In this document: positions 25,201 to 37,590 of the stretch, in pieces
Layout: each line of letters starts with the position of its first letter
Position numbering within the stretch: the stretch's first letter is position 1
NCBI GenBank assembly: GCA_019426215.1
Contig: CM033402.1
Span: 37,622,657 to 37,686,656 of the forward strand
DNA from: Buddleja alternifolia
Lineage: Eukaryota > Streptophyta > Magnoliopsida > Lamiales > Scrophulariaceae
Direction: 5' to 3'
DNA: 64,000 nucleotides
Program-made: the position numbers and the translations under genes
The notes under the pieces: model-generated
What the model was told of the DNA's origin: nothing
Seen by the model: the letters and a program-made list of their open reading frames with translations, nothing else
The model's database searches: none

Positions 25201-28200
25201 ATTTTCATGTAACAATATTACTTTGAATAAAAAAACATTCTCCTAGGGAAAAATAGGAGTTTTCAGATGTGTGAACGGAAGAGGGATATACACAAATGGA
25301 CACGCAAACCAAGCGAGCAACCATGTGCATTACACATCAACAAAATGATCTTTTTCGAGCTATCTTAAATTCAAGTTTCAGCACCTTGAGAATCGATATA
25401 CAGAGTCCAAGCATCATTAAGAATTTCAACCATTGAAGCTTCATTCTTCCCACTGTCTGGTGACCAAGAGAACAATCCAACATGCTGTGATAGATTCCGA
25501 GTAGCAACAAATGCAAGCCCGCTATAAACAATAGAATACGACAGCTATAGTAAGTGAAACCAGTCATTGAGTAGTCTGACAAAGTTACAGGTGCAATTCG
25601 AGCAGTGTCTTGGGTCACTCTGCTGGTGACTACAATAACAAGTCATACATGTGAAATATACTATCATGTTTTCTCTTTTACTGTTCTTTATTTGCTCATC
25701 TGGGTTCGCGGAATTTCACATATCAATACAAAGTACAGAATTTTTGAAGTCAACTATATTTGTTCACTTGTTCTCATATGCAGGACATGTAATATATAAG
25801 ATGCAGAAGACTACACCACAAAACATATTTGCGTTCTAAGTATTAAGGTATCATTGCTACCATATGCAGAAACATTGAGGTAATACTTGGTATGTTATGG
25901 GGTTGTTTGGTGAGATTATTTGATGAGAAGTTCTTTTGGGAAACGTGTGTGTTTGATGAGGTTGTGTTTGGTTCTATTTCGAGAGGAGGTGGTTGGGTTT
26001 TTTCTTGTGAGATAGTGTTTGGTTATGTTTCCAGAGGGAACAATACTTCAGTAGCAGTCAAATCATGTAAGTTAATGTAAGTTATTGTCTTTTAATAAAT
26101 TAGTTTAATTAACTGATGATTAAATGTTATAATATAACATTTAGTTTCTAATAATTGTTACGGAAAATTACTAAAACCCCTAAAAATAAACTTTTATATG
26201 TAAAAAAATCCATGATAATGTTTTTCAATCTGAAAAACCCATTCTTTCATTCAGAAAAGTCCAACAGTTAGGGTTAAGAAGTTTATGGACTTAACTGCCC
26301 TTAACCTTCTAGATTAAAAGTTTATCAATTGTAATTTTGGAAAGAATTTATTTATATAGAACTTTTATATTGATAATTGATAAAAAAATATGATTTTAAT
26401 TTTAAATTCTCAGATTTTTCAAATGTTTTTAAAAATTAAGAAAAGAATTTTTTAAGATATTACCATGTTCAAAAGAAAAATATATTATACAAAAATATTT
26501 AAAATATTTTATGTCAAAAATATAAAATCATATTATACAATTGATCAATTTGAAAAACTTAAAACAAAAAAAAATGGCTAAAAACATCGATTGATCATTT
26601 CTTAACTTAAGAAATGAAGGGTAATTTAGTCCCAACGTTGTTAATCTTAATTTTTGGATTTTTTCGAATGAGAAGCTTGTAGAAGGGTTTTTGAGATTGA
26701 AAATATTTTCATGGGTTTTTTATATAAAAAAATTATTTTTAGGGGGGATTTTGTAATTTTCCCTTATTTTTAATATATAAATAAATATATGGGTGTATAT
26801 ATTAATATATATATATGTAATAATAGTTTATATATATATATATATGTATATATGTTGTCTTTTTATTTTTATTAATATATAAACATAAATTATCGAATAT
26901 ATGTAGGACTAGTAATCCCTATATATGAATATATATAAGGATAATTACATCTATTACCCTTGAGGTATTGCCTAATTACAAAAACAGCCACTTGTTTCAT
27001 AAATTACATCTAACAACCTGTTGATTCATTCTGTCCAACAACTCTCACCTTCCATTAAGGTCTTTGCATGACGCCGTTAAAAATTATGTGAAATTCCAAA
27101 AATACCCCTAATTAATGTAAACCGTAATTTCCCGAACAATTATACCCTTTAGGTGTATTTGTAATGTTTTTCAAATCATAGGTGTGTAAATGAAACATTT
27201 TGAACTTATTGAAAATAACTCAATTTAAAATGAATTAAAATATAAATTCTTATTTATAGTAAATACAAATAAAAAATAATATATTTAATATATTAAATTC
27301 GGTATACATCTCCAGAAAAATAAATAGATTAAAATATTGAAATTTAGAAAGAAAAAAAATAGTGACAATATTTGAGTTATAACTTCAATCATTTTTAATT
27401 ACATTATAATTTTAATATTATTCAATATTTATTTATACAACATTTTTGTATATTTTTCAGATCTAAAGTTATTTTTTACTTCCACGAAATAAATAAATAT
27501 TATTTAGTCTTTTATTTGAAATTATTTTAGATAATTTTCAGAAAAAAGTAAATAAATAAATAAGAATTTTGAATCTTTAAACAAAAAGAAAAAGAAGAAA
27601 AATAGGGGGAAGAGGACAGCCGCCCCCGCCCCCGCCCCCGCCCCCGCCCCCTCCGTCCAGCTTAACAGACACCTCCACACATCAAATCATCCGACCTCCC
27701 CTTTGCAAACCACCATTACCCCGCTTCTCATCGCAGAGCAACACTGCCTCTCCCGGTCGCAGACCACCACCATCGCCCCGTTTCCCCTCTCAAACCGCTG
27801 GTTGCCACTGATTTCTAGCCTAGTCGGCCCCTCTTTGGCTGAATTAAGTAAATGGGTACTCATTTAAACAGGTCATTTACCCCGCCAAATATTTTCGTTT
27901 TTTTTATTTTTACTTTTTTGTCCAGTTTTCCGTTAGGGCATTTAGGTCATTGTACATTTTCCATCCAACCTTGCATCATTAAATGAATCAATAGGGTGTT
28001 AGGTATAATTTATGAAACAAGAGGGTGTTTTTCGTAATTAGACAAACACGTTTTGGCCAGAAATTCTGGCCAAAATCATTCCAAAATGAATCTAAACATA
28101 GCCTGAATTCTCAGGTACCAGGATTAGAATGTCAATTTGGCAGCCATGAATAAGCTACCAATATTGCAAAACAAGCACATAGAAATAGAAAGTAAAAATC

Positions 28201-31200
28201 ATAACAAGTACATTCAGGTATTGCTGAAACAATATCCAAACAATAGCAAATGGTCAAATGTTAGAATAAATTAGACTTGACAAACATAGCTAGACATTAA
28301 TCATAGTAAAATGTCAAAAGGACGGTAAGGAATGAAAAGTTAAAAGGCATAAGAACAATAGCTAAATAAGTTAACAAAGTATACATACTGAAGATCTAGA
28401 TAACTGAGAAACAGATGTGGTCCATTTCCGGTGGGCACAGCATCAGAAGAGAAGTCCATAAAAACATTATTAAAAGATAAGACAACTGGCTTGGAAGCTG
28501 CCTGAAAGCAATAGGCAAAGAAATATTTGCATCCTGTCAGAAATAAAACGTGAAATAAGAGCAAACAGAAAGAGTCACCCTCACTCAAAAATCAAATAAC
28601 TAATACAATTATCTTGAGGTTTATATCTATTTTCGTCAAATATATCCCACTTGATAAAAGAGAAGATGGATGTGAAGAAAGATAAATTGTTTTACCCTGG
28701 AGCACTTAACAGAATGACGACTGTTTTTCAGTCGATCGTGACATACACCTTTAACAGGATAGGACAAAGTACCAAGACCATATGAGATTACAAATCTATC
28801 CCATGAAGAGCACAAGTAGCAATCCCTCACAATTAAAGGCATAACTTATAAGCATCATTAATGAGCTATCCAATGATATGAACTAAAAGGGCATAACTCA
28901 AAACACTCTACAGTTCATTTATAAACCCTCTATTCCTAAAACAATGATTTTGATTTTTATGTAAGCTTAATCGTTTAATAATTCAAGATTTGATCCTTGG
29001 GGAGTTTCTGTATAGTCCCTTAGTAGTGTCAATAATGAAGAAGAAATACTGTAGACACAGAACATCGGTGATATCAGCTATTACGAGCACCCCCAAAACT
29101 AAGGAGAATCACAATCATCGAATGCTTCAGATCAACAGAGAAGAGAAGATTATATTTGCAATAAACTCACAAGTTCGAAGAGTTTTGGTCACAGCTTTAA
29201 CATAGAAAGTGATCCCTGAGATTAAGCTTTGACATAGTAAACATTCCACTAATTATCAAATCCTCCTAGTTATAAGATAGGTATAGAATTAAGACAAACT
29301 TGATTTTGCAGTTTTTGATAATTGGAAAACAAGAAGCTATCAAAAATCTGGAGAAAATAAGGAACTATAGTAAAAGTGACAGTCAGTTAAAAGTTTCAGT
29401 TTCTTATATTGATTAGATGTAGCTTGCTTCCGAGATTCATCCAACACAAGCTGAGCAAAATTATTGAGTAACGAAATCAATTCATCGCATTGTAATCCAA
29501 TGTGTATTGAATGACCAACTTAGGAGCTAAGAAATCACACAATGTACAAGTCAAAATCAGCACAATTGTCAAAAATGAAACTCATAAATTGGCACCAAGT
29601 GCAAATGTCTGCCAACACACATCAGTTTGTATAGATGTGCCCCATCTCATATAGGGTAAAAGCCAAAGAAAAAGTGATATTAACCTTTAGAATATAAATG
29701 AACAAGATTGGGTGGTAATATTGAGTGCTACAAAACAAAATTCAAGATATTGCCCTCATTTTCAAGGAAAACCGGTGTTAACAGCAGTTTAAGTTATAAC
29801 TTTTCACTTTCTGACATATTAATTTGTGATAAAGGACCAAAGAGGTGCTATTAGCAATACTCATCAAGGATGCATTAATCAATGAGCAAGCTCAATTATC
29901 CATATTATAGAAAGGGTAACAAAAAAATGATGGCATATGATTTCAGATGTGTTCTTATTTGTATTTGCTAAGAACGAAAGGACGTTCTCATGATACTCCT
30001 GTGATACACCCAGAGATCTCTGCAAATACTTTATTACATTTCCACTGCATACTAGACGCAAGAGGCAATTATTTTAGAAAAGTTATTAGTAAGCTACTCA
30101 AAAGCTTTTGTTCATTGTTAATCCCTTCCACTTTTTAGGTCAATCTTATTGGATCCATGAAGTTTCCTCAGCATGTTAGAGTTTCTTGCTCATAAAAGTT
30201 TCCACTACTACATTTATCTTGTGCGCACAACGTTTCAATAAGTGAAGATAATAATATTTTAAGAAATTACTTAGTAAATTGATAATCTAAATAAGATAGT
30301 GGGAAAAGAAAAGGAAAAATGTTTGATAGTGAGAGATACACGTAGGGATTTGAAGAGAAGGAGAGAAGTAGGAAAAGAGAACTAACTTCTCTTATTTTTG
30401 ACATGTCATCTAAGAGTAAGTCTGATAAAAAATAATTTTGATAACTCGAAATTCCAACAAGAATAAATCTTGCCCAGCAAGAAAAAATATTGCCCCGAGC
30501 CTAAGCTCGATTCTTTATTGATTCAAAAACTGAATGAATGAAAACATAACCCCTAAAACACATATAACTATAGACTCCTAACTAAGGAACGAAATAACTA
30601 GACTCCTAAGTAAACAAGGAAATAAACTCCTAAACCAACAAGGAAGGAAATAACTAGTTACCTAAACCAACTCAGAAACTTAATTAAGGACTCAAACTAG
30701 GATAAAATAATAAAACATAAATAACTAAATCTTTGAAATCCGCTTCATAACAACTCGTCCCCCTTAAAAACAACCTTGTCCCCAAAGTTGAAGTAAAAAA
30801 TTTGCAGTTTTATCTTTAGTCGAAATCAACGGCTCGCGGAGGTTGGTTGGAAGTTGTTGCCTCACGATCCAACAGGCGAGTGCTCATACCCATTTGATAG
30901 GTCAAGCCCAATTGGAAGCAAAGGTCTGCCTCTAGTTTCGTGCCATTTGCATCATCGTGGCTAAGACTTGAGGATCCCAAATTCGCAATTTGCTCCAAAT
31001 TGCGGGTCAAGCCCATTAAAAGAATACCCCAAATATTGGGCGTCAGAAAGTCTGAGAACTTAATTTGCTAATAGAATGAACGAATCTACATATGGGTCCA
31101 CTGTATCAATTTGTCGTATGGCTGCCAACCTGTAAGCGTTACGAGCCAGCCTATTCTCATATCGTGAAACGAGCGCTCAAGATAATTCGCCCCAAGTAAT

Positions 31201-34200
31201 ATTCTTTGTCGGTGGCGGAGCCATTGAAACCAATTGAAAGCAGACCCCTCCATTGCTACCATCGCCACTTGCACTTTACTTTCGTGTAGGACCCGATGAA
31301 TCTCAAATTGTTGCTCTGCCCGAGCCAACCATCCTAACGGGTCAGTGGGGTGTGCGACTATCTTAGTTGCGTCGGGTTGCGGGTTCACTGGTTGTGGTGG
31401 CACGGAATTCTGGGCAACTGGAGGTGGTGGCGGAATTTTCGTGACGCGTCCGAAGTCGATGTCGTAGTGGTCGTCACGGGTGGCGCGCTGGTGTTAGCCG
31501 ATCAGAGGACGGCGATTGCCGCAAATTTCTTGCGGACATCTGGACCTTCATCTCAGTTTGTTCTTGCGCGAACTTCTCTTGATTTTTCGCGAATTTCTCC
31601 TGGTTTGTGAAATGAGATTCTGTTGATCGAGTCATGTTGGCGGTAGAAGGATCCGGCAAGTCGGACCAAATTGATAGAAACAAAAGTGATAGAAAATAAT
31701 TTCTATAACTCGAAATTCCAACAAATCTTGCCACAAGCCTAAACTCGATTCTTTATTGATTCAAAAAGAATCTGAACAAATGCAAACATAACCCCTAACA
31801 CATATATATAACTAAAGACTCTTAACTAAAAAAGAAAATAATCAGACTCCTAAATCAACAAGGAAATAAACTCCTAAAACAACAAGGGAGGAAATAATTA
31901 GTTACCTAAACCAACTAGGAAACTTAATTAAATAAGGACTCAAACTAGGAAATAAAATAATAAAACATAAATAACTAAATCTTCGAAATTCGCTTCATAA
32001 CAAAGTCTTTTGCTGGATTAAATGACACCAATAAGAGACTTATTTAATTTCCATCTTTACATAGTAAAAGGCTATGTTGAAGGGGGGAAATGAAAAGGAA
32101 CGAAAAGAAATCTGAAGCCTAAAGGTCACAATTTCTTCTCTCCTACTTCAATTTTCTACTAGACTCTTTTCCCTCTTTAAAACATTTCCTTTTCCTTCTT
32201 TCAGCTCCAACTTTTTTTTCTCTCTCTTTCCCCTTTTTCCTTCACCCGCTATCTCTCTACTCCTGATCTGCAGATTTCTAGTTCTTTCACCATCATCATT
32301 GCTATTGTCCCCACTTACCACCACTTTCTTCACTCTTTAGCAACTAACTACAACCACCATCCTACATGTCTGAAATCTTTCAATTCTGCTCAGACTCAAT
32401 TAAGGAAAAACTGGAGCACCTGAAGGCAGCGCCGCTTCATGAAGTGGGCATAGCATGCAGTAAGCACGACATATTTGGGATTGCCAGGGAATTGACTTAG
32501 GGATTAGGCTCAATTGCTAAATGGACGAGTTTTCTTTTCGACCTATAGGCCCGGACTCGCTTTAATGACTAAAGATGCTAATCTTTGACACTGAATCCTC
32601 TCTTTTCAGAAAGCTAGGGAACTAGTCTTTACTTAAGTGATCTTTTTCTGAGGCAAGTAATTCCTTAAGTGGTTACAGAAACTTTTCATAGCTGGGGAAA
32701 TGACTTAGGGATTGGGTAAGAAAATATATCAAATAGATAAACTAACTGTGATGGGAGAAGGTAAGTGAAATATGTCGAGCACAGCCCTAGTTGTTCATTT
32801 AAATCCCATTCAAATTGTCTCACGGTCACATATATTCACATTATGCATTTCATCATTTGCAAAAATACATTAAGAGGTTAGCATGAGTACCAAATCAAAT
32901 ACTTAAGCTTTGAATTTTATAAATTATACCCATTTATGTACTGAAAAGTTCATATCTATGGTTGTTCAAGGTTTGGTTAACGAACCGAACCGAAACCGAA
33001 CCAAGATTTTTGGTTTGGTTTTCGGTTTTGATTCTAAAAATTTCGGTTTTCATGGTCGGTTAACCAAACCGAACCGACAACTGAAATATTTATAAATTAT
33101 ATATAATTTTATATTTATATAGGGGGCTATTGTGGGATTCCTATAAACTTTAGGGGCTAAAATAAGAAGTTTTAAACCAACCCAATTAATTACCCCACCC
33201 ACCCAGTCACGCTCCTCACTCAAACTCTCAACTCTCTGCCTTCCTTAAGCTTCAACTCTCAACACTTTCAAGTCTTCAACCCTTCAACTCTGCCAACCCA
33301 TTCCATTTTTCAAACCCTAGGTAAGAAATTAAAATTAGGTTATTTAATTTCTTTATTTTATATCAATTGGGTTAATTTATGCTTTTTGTTTATGGTGAAA
33401 ATTATAGACTCATAATGAGTTTTTGAATTTTTTTATCAAAATTCGGTTAACCGAAAAAACTGAAATCATATCGGTTAAAACCTAACCGAACAGGGCCTTT
33501 ACGGTGCGGTTTCAGTTCCTGATTTTGCCGAACGTCAGTTCGGTTTGGTTTGAACCGATTGAACAGGCCTATTCATATCTGCCCTTGGGGTATTTTGGAT
33601 AGTGAAAATATAGATATTATAGACGAAGGCACTTTAGAAAGTGTATAAAAACAAATTGATGACATCAGTAATTTTCGTTAGTTTGGCCGGCGGAGGGAGG
33701 AGATTGTACGGTGATATAAGTCACAATGGAAGTGTTGGTAATTTTGATAATAAGAGGGGGAAATCAGCAATTATCCTAATTAACGAGGTAGGCAGCGTAA
33801 TTAACCCAATCTTATACATGTCAATAACTTTTGGGAGGATGTGAAAGATTTGATGTTCATCTTTGTGGCAAAGTTCAAGCAAATCAAGAAGCAGATAATA
33901 TAATTACCAATGTGGATGAGCTACTATTGCAACTAATTTAGCAAACATTCACTTCGAGTTATTTCCATTTTCATCAGTTAATTCAAACATTTCGCTTTTC
34001 TCCACAAAAAAGTAAAGCAGGTGTTCTTGCAAACATCCCTGCACTCTAAACTCTAAAGTTGTTGTAATGTAAAAACAGAAAAGTTGCAGAACGAGTTAAA
34101 TCAAGTTTGTACCAATTATCAAGGGTGTATAGCATATATCAAATTAGTATAGTATTAGAAAGACAAGTGGCAAAATGGGATAACACGGGGTAATTGGGAT

Positions 34201-37200
34201 TGGGGAGCAAATAACACCCAACTGTGAAACTCAGATTAATCTAAATGGCATGCTTCGTGCAGGAGGCTCCCAACCTAGCAGATTTGCAAGTTAGATGCAA
34301 ATCCTTACAAGCTGAGAAACTAGCAGCAATCTGCTTATTTCAATCAGTACAAGGAATAACCAATTCAAATTTTAGTAAGAAGGAAGCAGAGATTACCAGG
34401 AGTTAATTGATGCATAAACGTCAGTCAACACTTTGCCTAGGAGGAGTTTGTTGATATATGCTCGACTAATACTTCAAAATATACATTATACTACATTTAG
34501 ATATCCAGAAGTCAGTTTAAGCAGGAGTTTCTGGATAGATACGCTACTAATCTCAGAGAGTTCACTTTATTAGGTCTACGATAGCTAGAAGCCACAAGCT
34601 CCAGTTAATCTCTCAATCAAATGCCGTGTTAAACAGAACAATGTGAGATTTAAGAATAACATGGTAAGACTCCATTTAAATTCTTCGGACTCCCTGAATG
34701 TATTCAAGAATTTGTTTTTCCTTGTCGGTTCAATCCTCTCATCTTATTTCATGTTGTTAGAACCTTCACCTCCTAAGAGCATTTACTACTATATCAAACC
34801 CTATTACATCACTACAACAACATTAAGCCATGCGCTGCAATGTCAACCTTCCAACTGGAGTTTCTATGAAATATTGACACTCCTCCATAAATAGAACTGT
34901 ATAATCTCAAGAATACAAGCAAAAACAATACTTGCCTGCGTGAAGCAAGCTTTCAGAAGTTACTTTCCCAAACCGGTTCAGCTTCTGAATCTTATACATG
35001 GTGAGTTCATTAATAGCTAAAAGCTGACACAAAGTACCATGACTAACAAAATTCAGTTCTGTTTCCTGACCTCATATTTACTTATTCCAAAGCATTCTAC
35101 CGCTCAACATGAAGTCCTATTATTCTTGCAACGAGGCAGTATCATGATGTAACAAAATTTTACTACCAACATGTAAAGTATAACCAAGTCCAACAGAGTA
35201 AAGCTTGGAAGATCATAATGTGAAGCACGGTAAGGTTTAGTATCGCTTAATACATGAGCTGGCTCATGACTTTTGTGGAAGCTAAACATATATCTTTATA
35301 TCTGGAACTTGAGGACCAATATATTTTGAGCACAGATCATGCTGAATATCACCTCTATAAATCAATGGCCAGGCAAGCTTGGAATGAGGTTGTAGCATGC
35401 AAAATTCGTGAAATGACGCTATCAATAGTTGGATTCATGATCAGGGAATTAAATTAAAGCCCTTGCAAGGGAAACCAAGAGAGACTTGTTTAAAGCCAAC
35501 TACACAAGAATTGTTGGTGTAGACGAAGTATGGCGATTGACGTCATATTGTCACCAGCATGTACTAACATGAAAATTCAACTTAGATATTGATTAACAAC
35601 ACATAAATTTCAATCCCACAAAAGCTAAAAATACCCATTAATTTAAATAATTGGAAGAAACAAGACTTGTTTATCCAAAAAAACAAGTGTAGTACAAGAA
35701 ATGTAATGGTTACTTAAAACTGTTTATCACAGGAAAAATATAAGCAATTAATTTAGAGCAAACGTACAGAAAGCTTTCAATCAAATAAAAAATGAACAAG
35801 AATAGAAAGGATAAATACACTGACATCAGTAATCTTTCTACCCCTGCTTGTGATGACTTGGACTACGTAATTTTCCTCCTCGCCATCATCATTTAGTTGA
35901 AAGCATCCAACAGCTATACAATGTGGCCGGATCCATCGGATAGAATCCACTGTACAAAAATGGGAGTAATAAATTACTGGAAAACATGAAATTAAATAGA
36001 AGATGCATAATCAAACTCCAATTGAGTCGTAGGACACTATTAAGTAAGGTTTATCAAGTAAGAAACAAGGAAATTTTTACGTCTCCACTTTTTCATAATT
36101 TTGACTATAATTAATCACCAATACTTGCAACATAAAGTAAACAAATATCCGAAACTTTTTCGGAGAGCAGGGAGGACCTTCCTGTTATCAACCAAATTTT
36201 TGTCTGTGTAAATTAATAAAAAGAGGAAAATCCTGCACACAAGAGGTGGATAGAACCAGTTCATGGGAGATAATTATCTGACATACTTGACCCCAAAAAT
36301 TCCAAAACACATTACTGGAACGAGATTCCCAAAACCATGGAATAGAAGAACTCATAGTCTCCAAGTTGAATTTCAAGCTTTTAGGCTGGATACCCAGTTA
36401 ATTTGCCCCAAAAACTCCACATCAAACACAGAGGGGCAAGTAACCGTATCTCCTTGCAGTGTTCCAAACACACATGAGACACCAGTATGCTGGTTTTTCA
36501 CCTTATCAGGCATTGCAAAAATAAAGTACCAAAAGAGGCACAACGAAACAACCTTTCACAGCAAAAACAAACAACATCTAATATCCTCAACTCCTAGCAT
36601 GCAGAATACAAACAGTTAGGTTATGTTTGGATATGTTTTGAACAAGCTTTGGCCAGAAAAGTGTCTGGATGGGTTTTTTCATTCCTGCCAAAAAGGGGCA
36701 TGTTATCTGGCCACACAAAATTTCCCCGCTTTTTCAACTGACACACACATACATGTGTAAAGTGTTCTTTTGTTATCAAACATTTTTTAGTCATTTATAT
36801 TATGCATATATCATGTGTGTATACGCGTGCGTGTGTATATATATACACGTGCGTGTGTAGAAGTGCGCACCTAGCCAAGTTCGCTTGATTAAAGCTATAT
36901 TCGAGCCCAAATTTTTTCGAGCTCGAGCTTAAACATACCTACTTGCCGGTAAATAAATAATTAAATAAATATATATTTAAAATATTTCTTAATACATGTT
37001 TAGCCATAATATATATACACATATTAATAAATAGTTAAATATTTACTGAAAAATAAAATATGTATATACACACACACACACACACATGTTAATACATAGT
37101 TAATATTTATTAAGATATATTCAACAATATGTAAATATATATATATATATATATATATATTCCAAGCTCGAGTCCTTTTTATTTTAGCTTGGATCGAGCT

Positions 37201-37555
37201 CGGCTCGTGTGTACCCCTAGTCATACGTGTGTTACTATGAATATACATGCTCATATGTGTGTGTGTGTGTGTATATAACATAGACCATATACATATACGA
37301 TTATATAATAATAATAATAACCATATATCAATGTTTTATTTTCTTATATGCTTAAAATAACTTAAAAAGTTTAATTTACAATGTATATTCATACACATGT
37401 ATACTTATATATATATATATATATATATATATACGATTAAACATATATAAGTATACATATATAATAGAATATAAGCTTATGTGTATTTTATATCTCTTTA
37501 AATACATATTCTTATATACATAAATTGTTTTCTATACTATTTTAAAATAAATTTA

Positions 37556-37590
<35 letters not shown>

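Larger units (their letters stand above)
25899..28103. mobile_element. Harbinger-like MITE split by later insertions
   Basis: The left end GGGGTTGTTTGGTGAG (25899) and the right end (reverse complement GGCTATGTTTAGATTC, 28103) are the family ends seen also at 43689-44325. The left part, read on the - strand, matches that copy over about 170 bp: GACTGCTAC, TTCCCTCT, AACCAAACAC, CTCATCAAAC. Between the halves lie two separate TIR elements (26161-26763 and about 26938-28045). The composite structure occupies most of NUP214 intron 6. I could not fix the short target duplication. Confidence 0.5.
30423..32002 (-). mobile_element. Internally deleted Gypsy LTR retrotransposon
   Basis: Two direct repeats (30423-30752 and 31687-32002, LTRs reading TGTTATGAAGC on the - strand) flank a 934-bp interior. 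Perfect 5-bp target duplications aagtc lie outside (30418-30422 and 32003-32007). The - strand interior encodes a Gag segment ([20 protein letters not shown], then [14 protein letters not shown]) at 31403-31086. Just before the downstream LTR it has a purine tract TTAAGGGGGACGAG following CTTTGGGGACAAGG. Protease, RT and integrase are absent, so it is non-autonomous. It lies in NUP214 intron 5, in the same direction as the gene. Confidence 0.85.
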
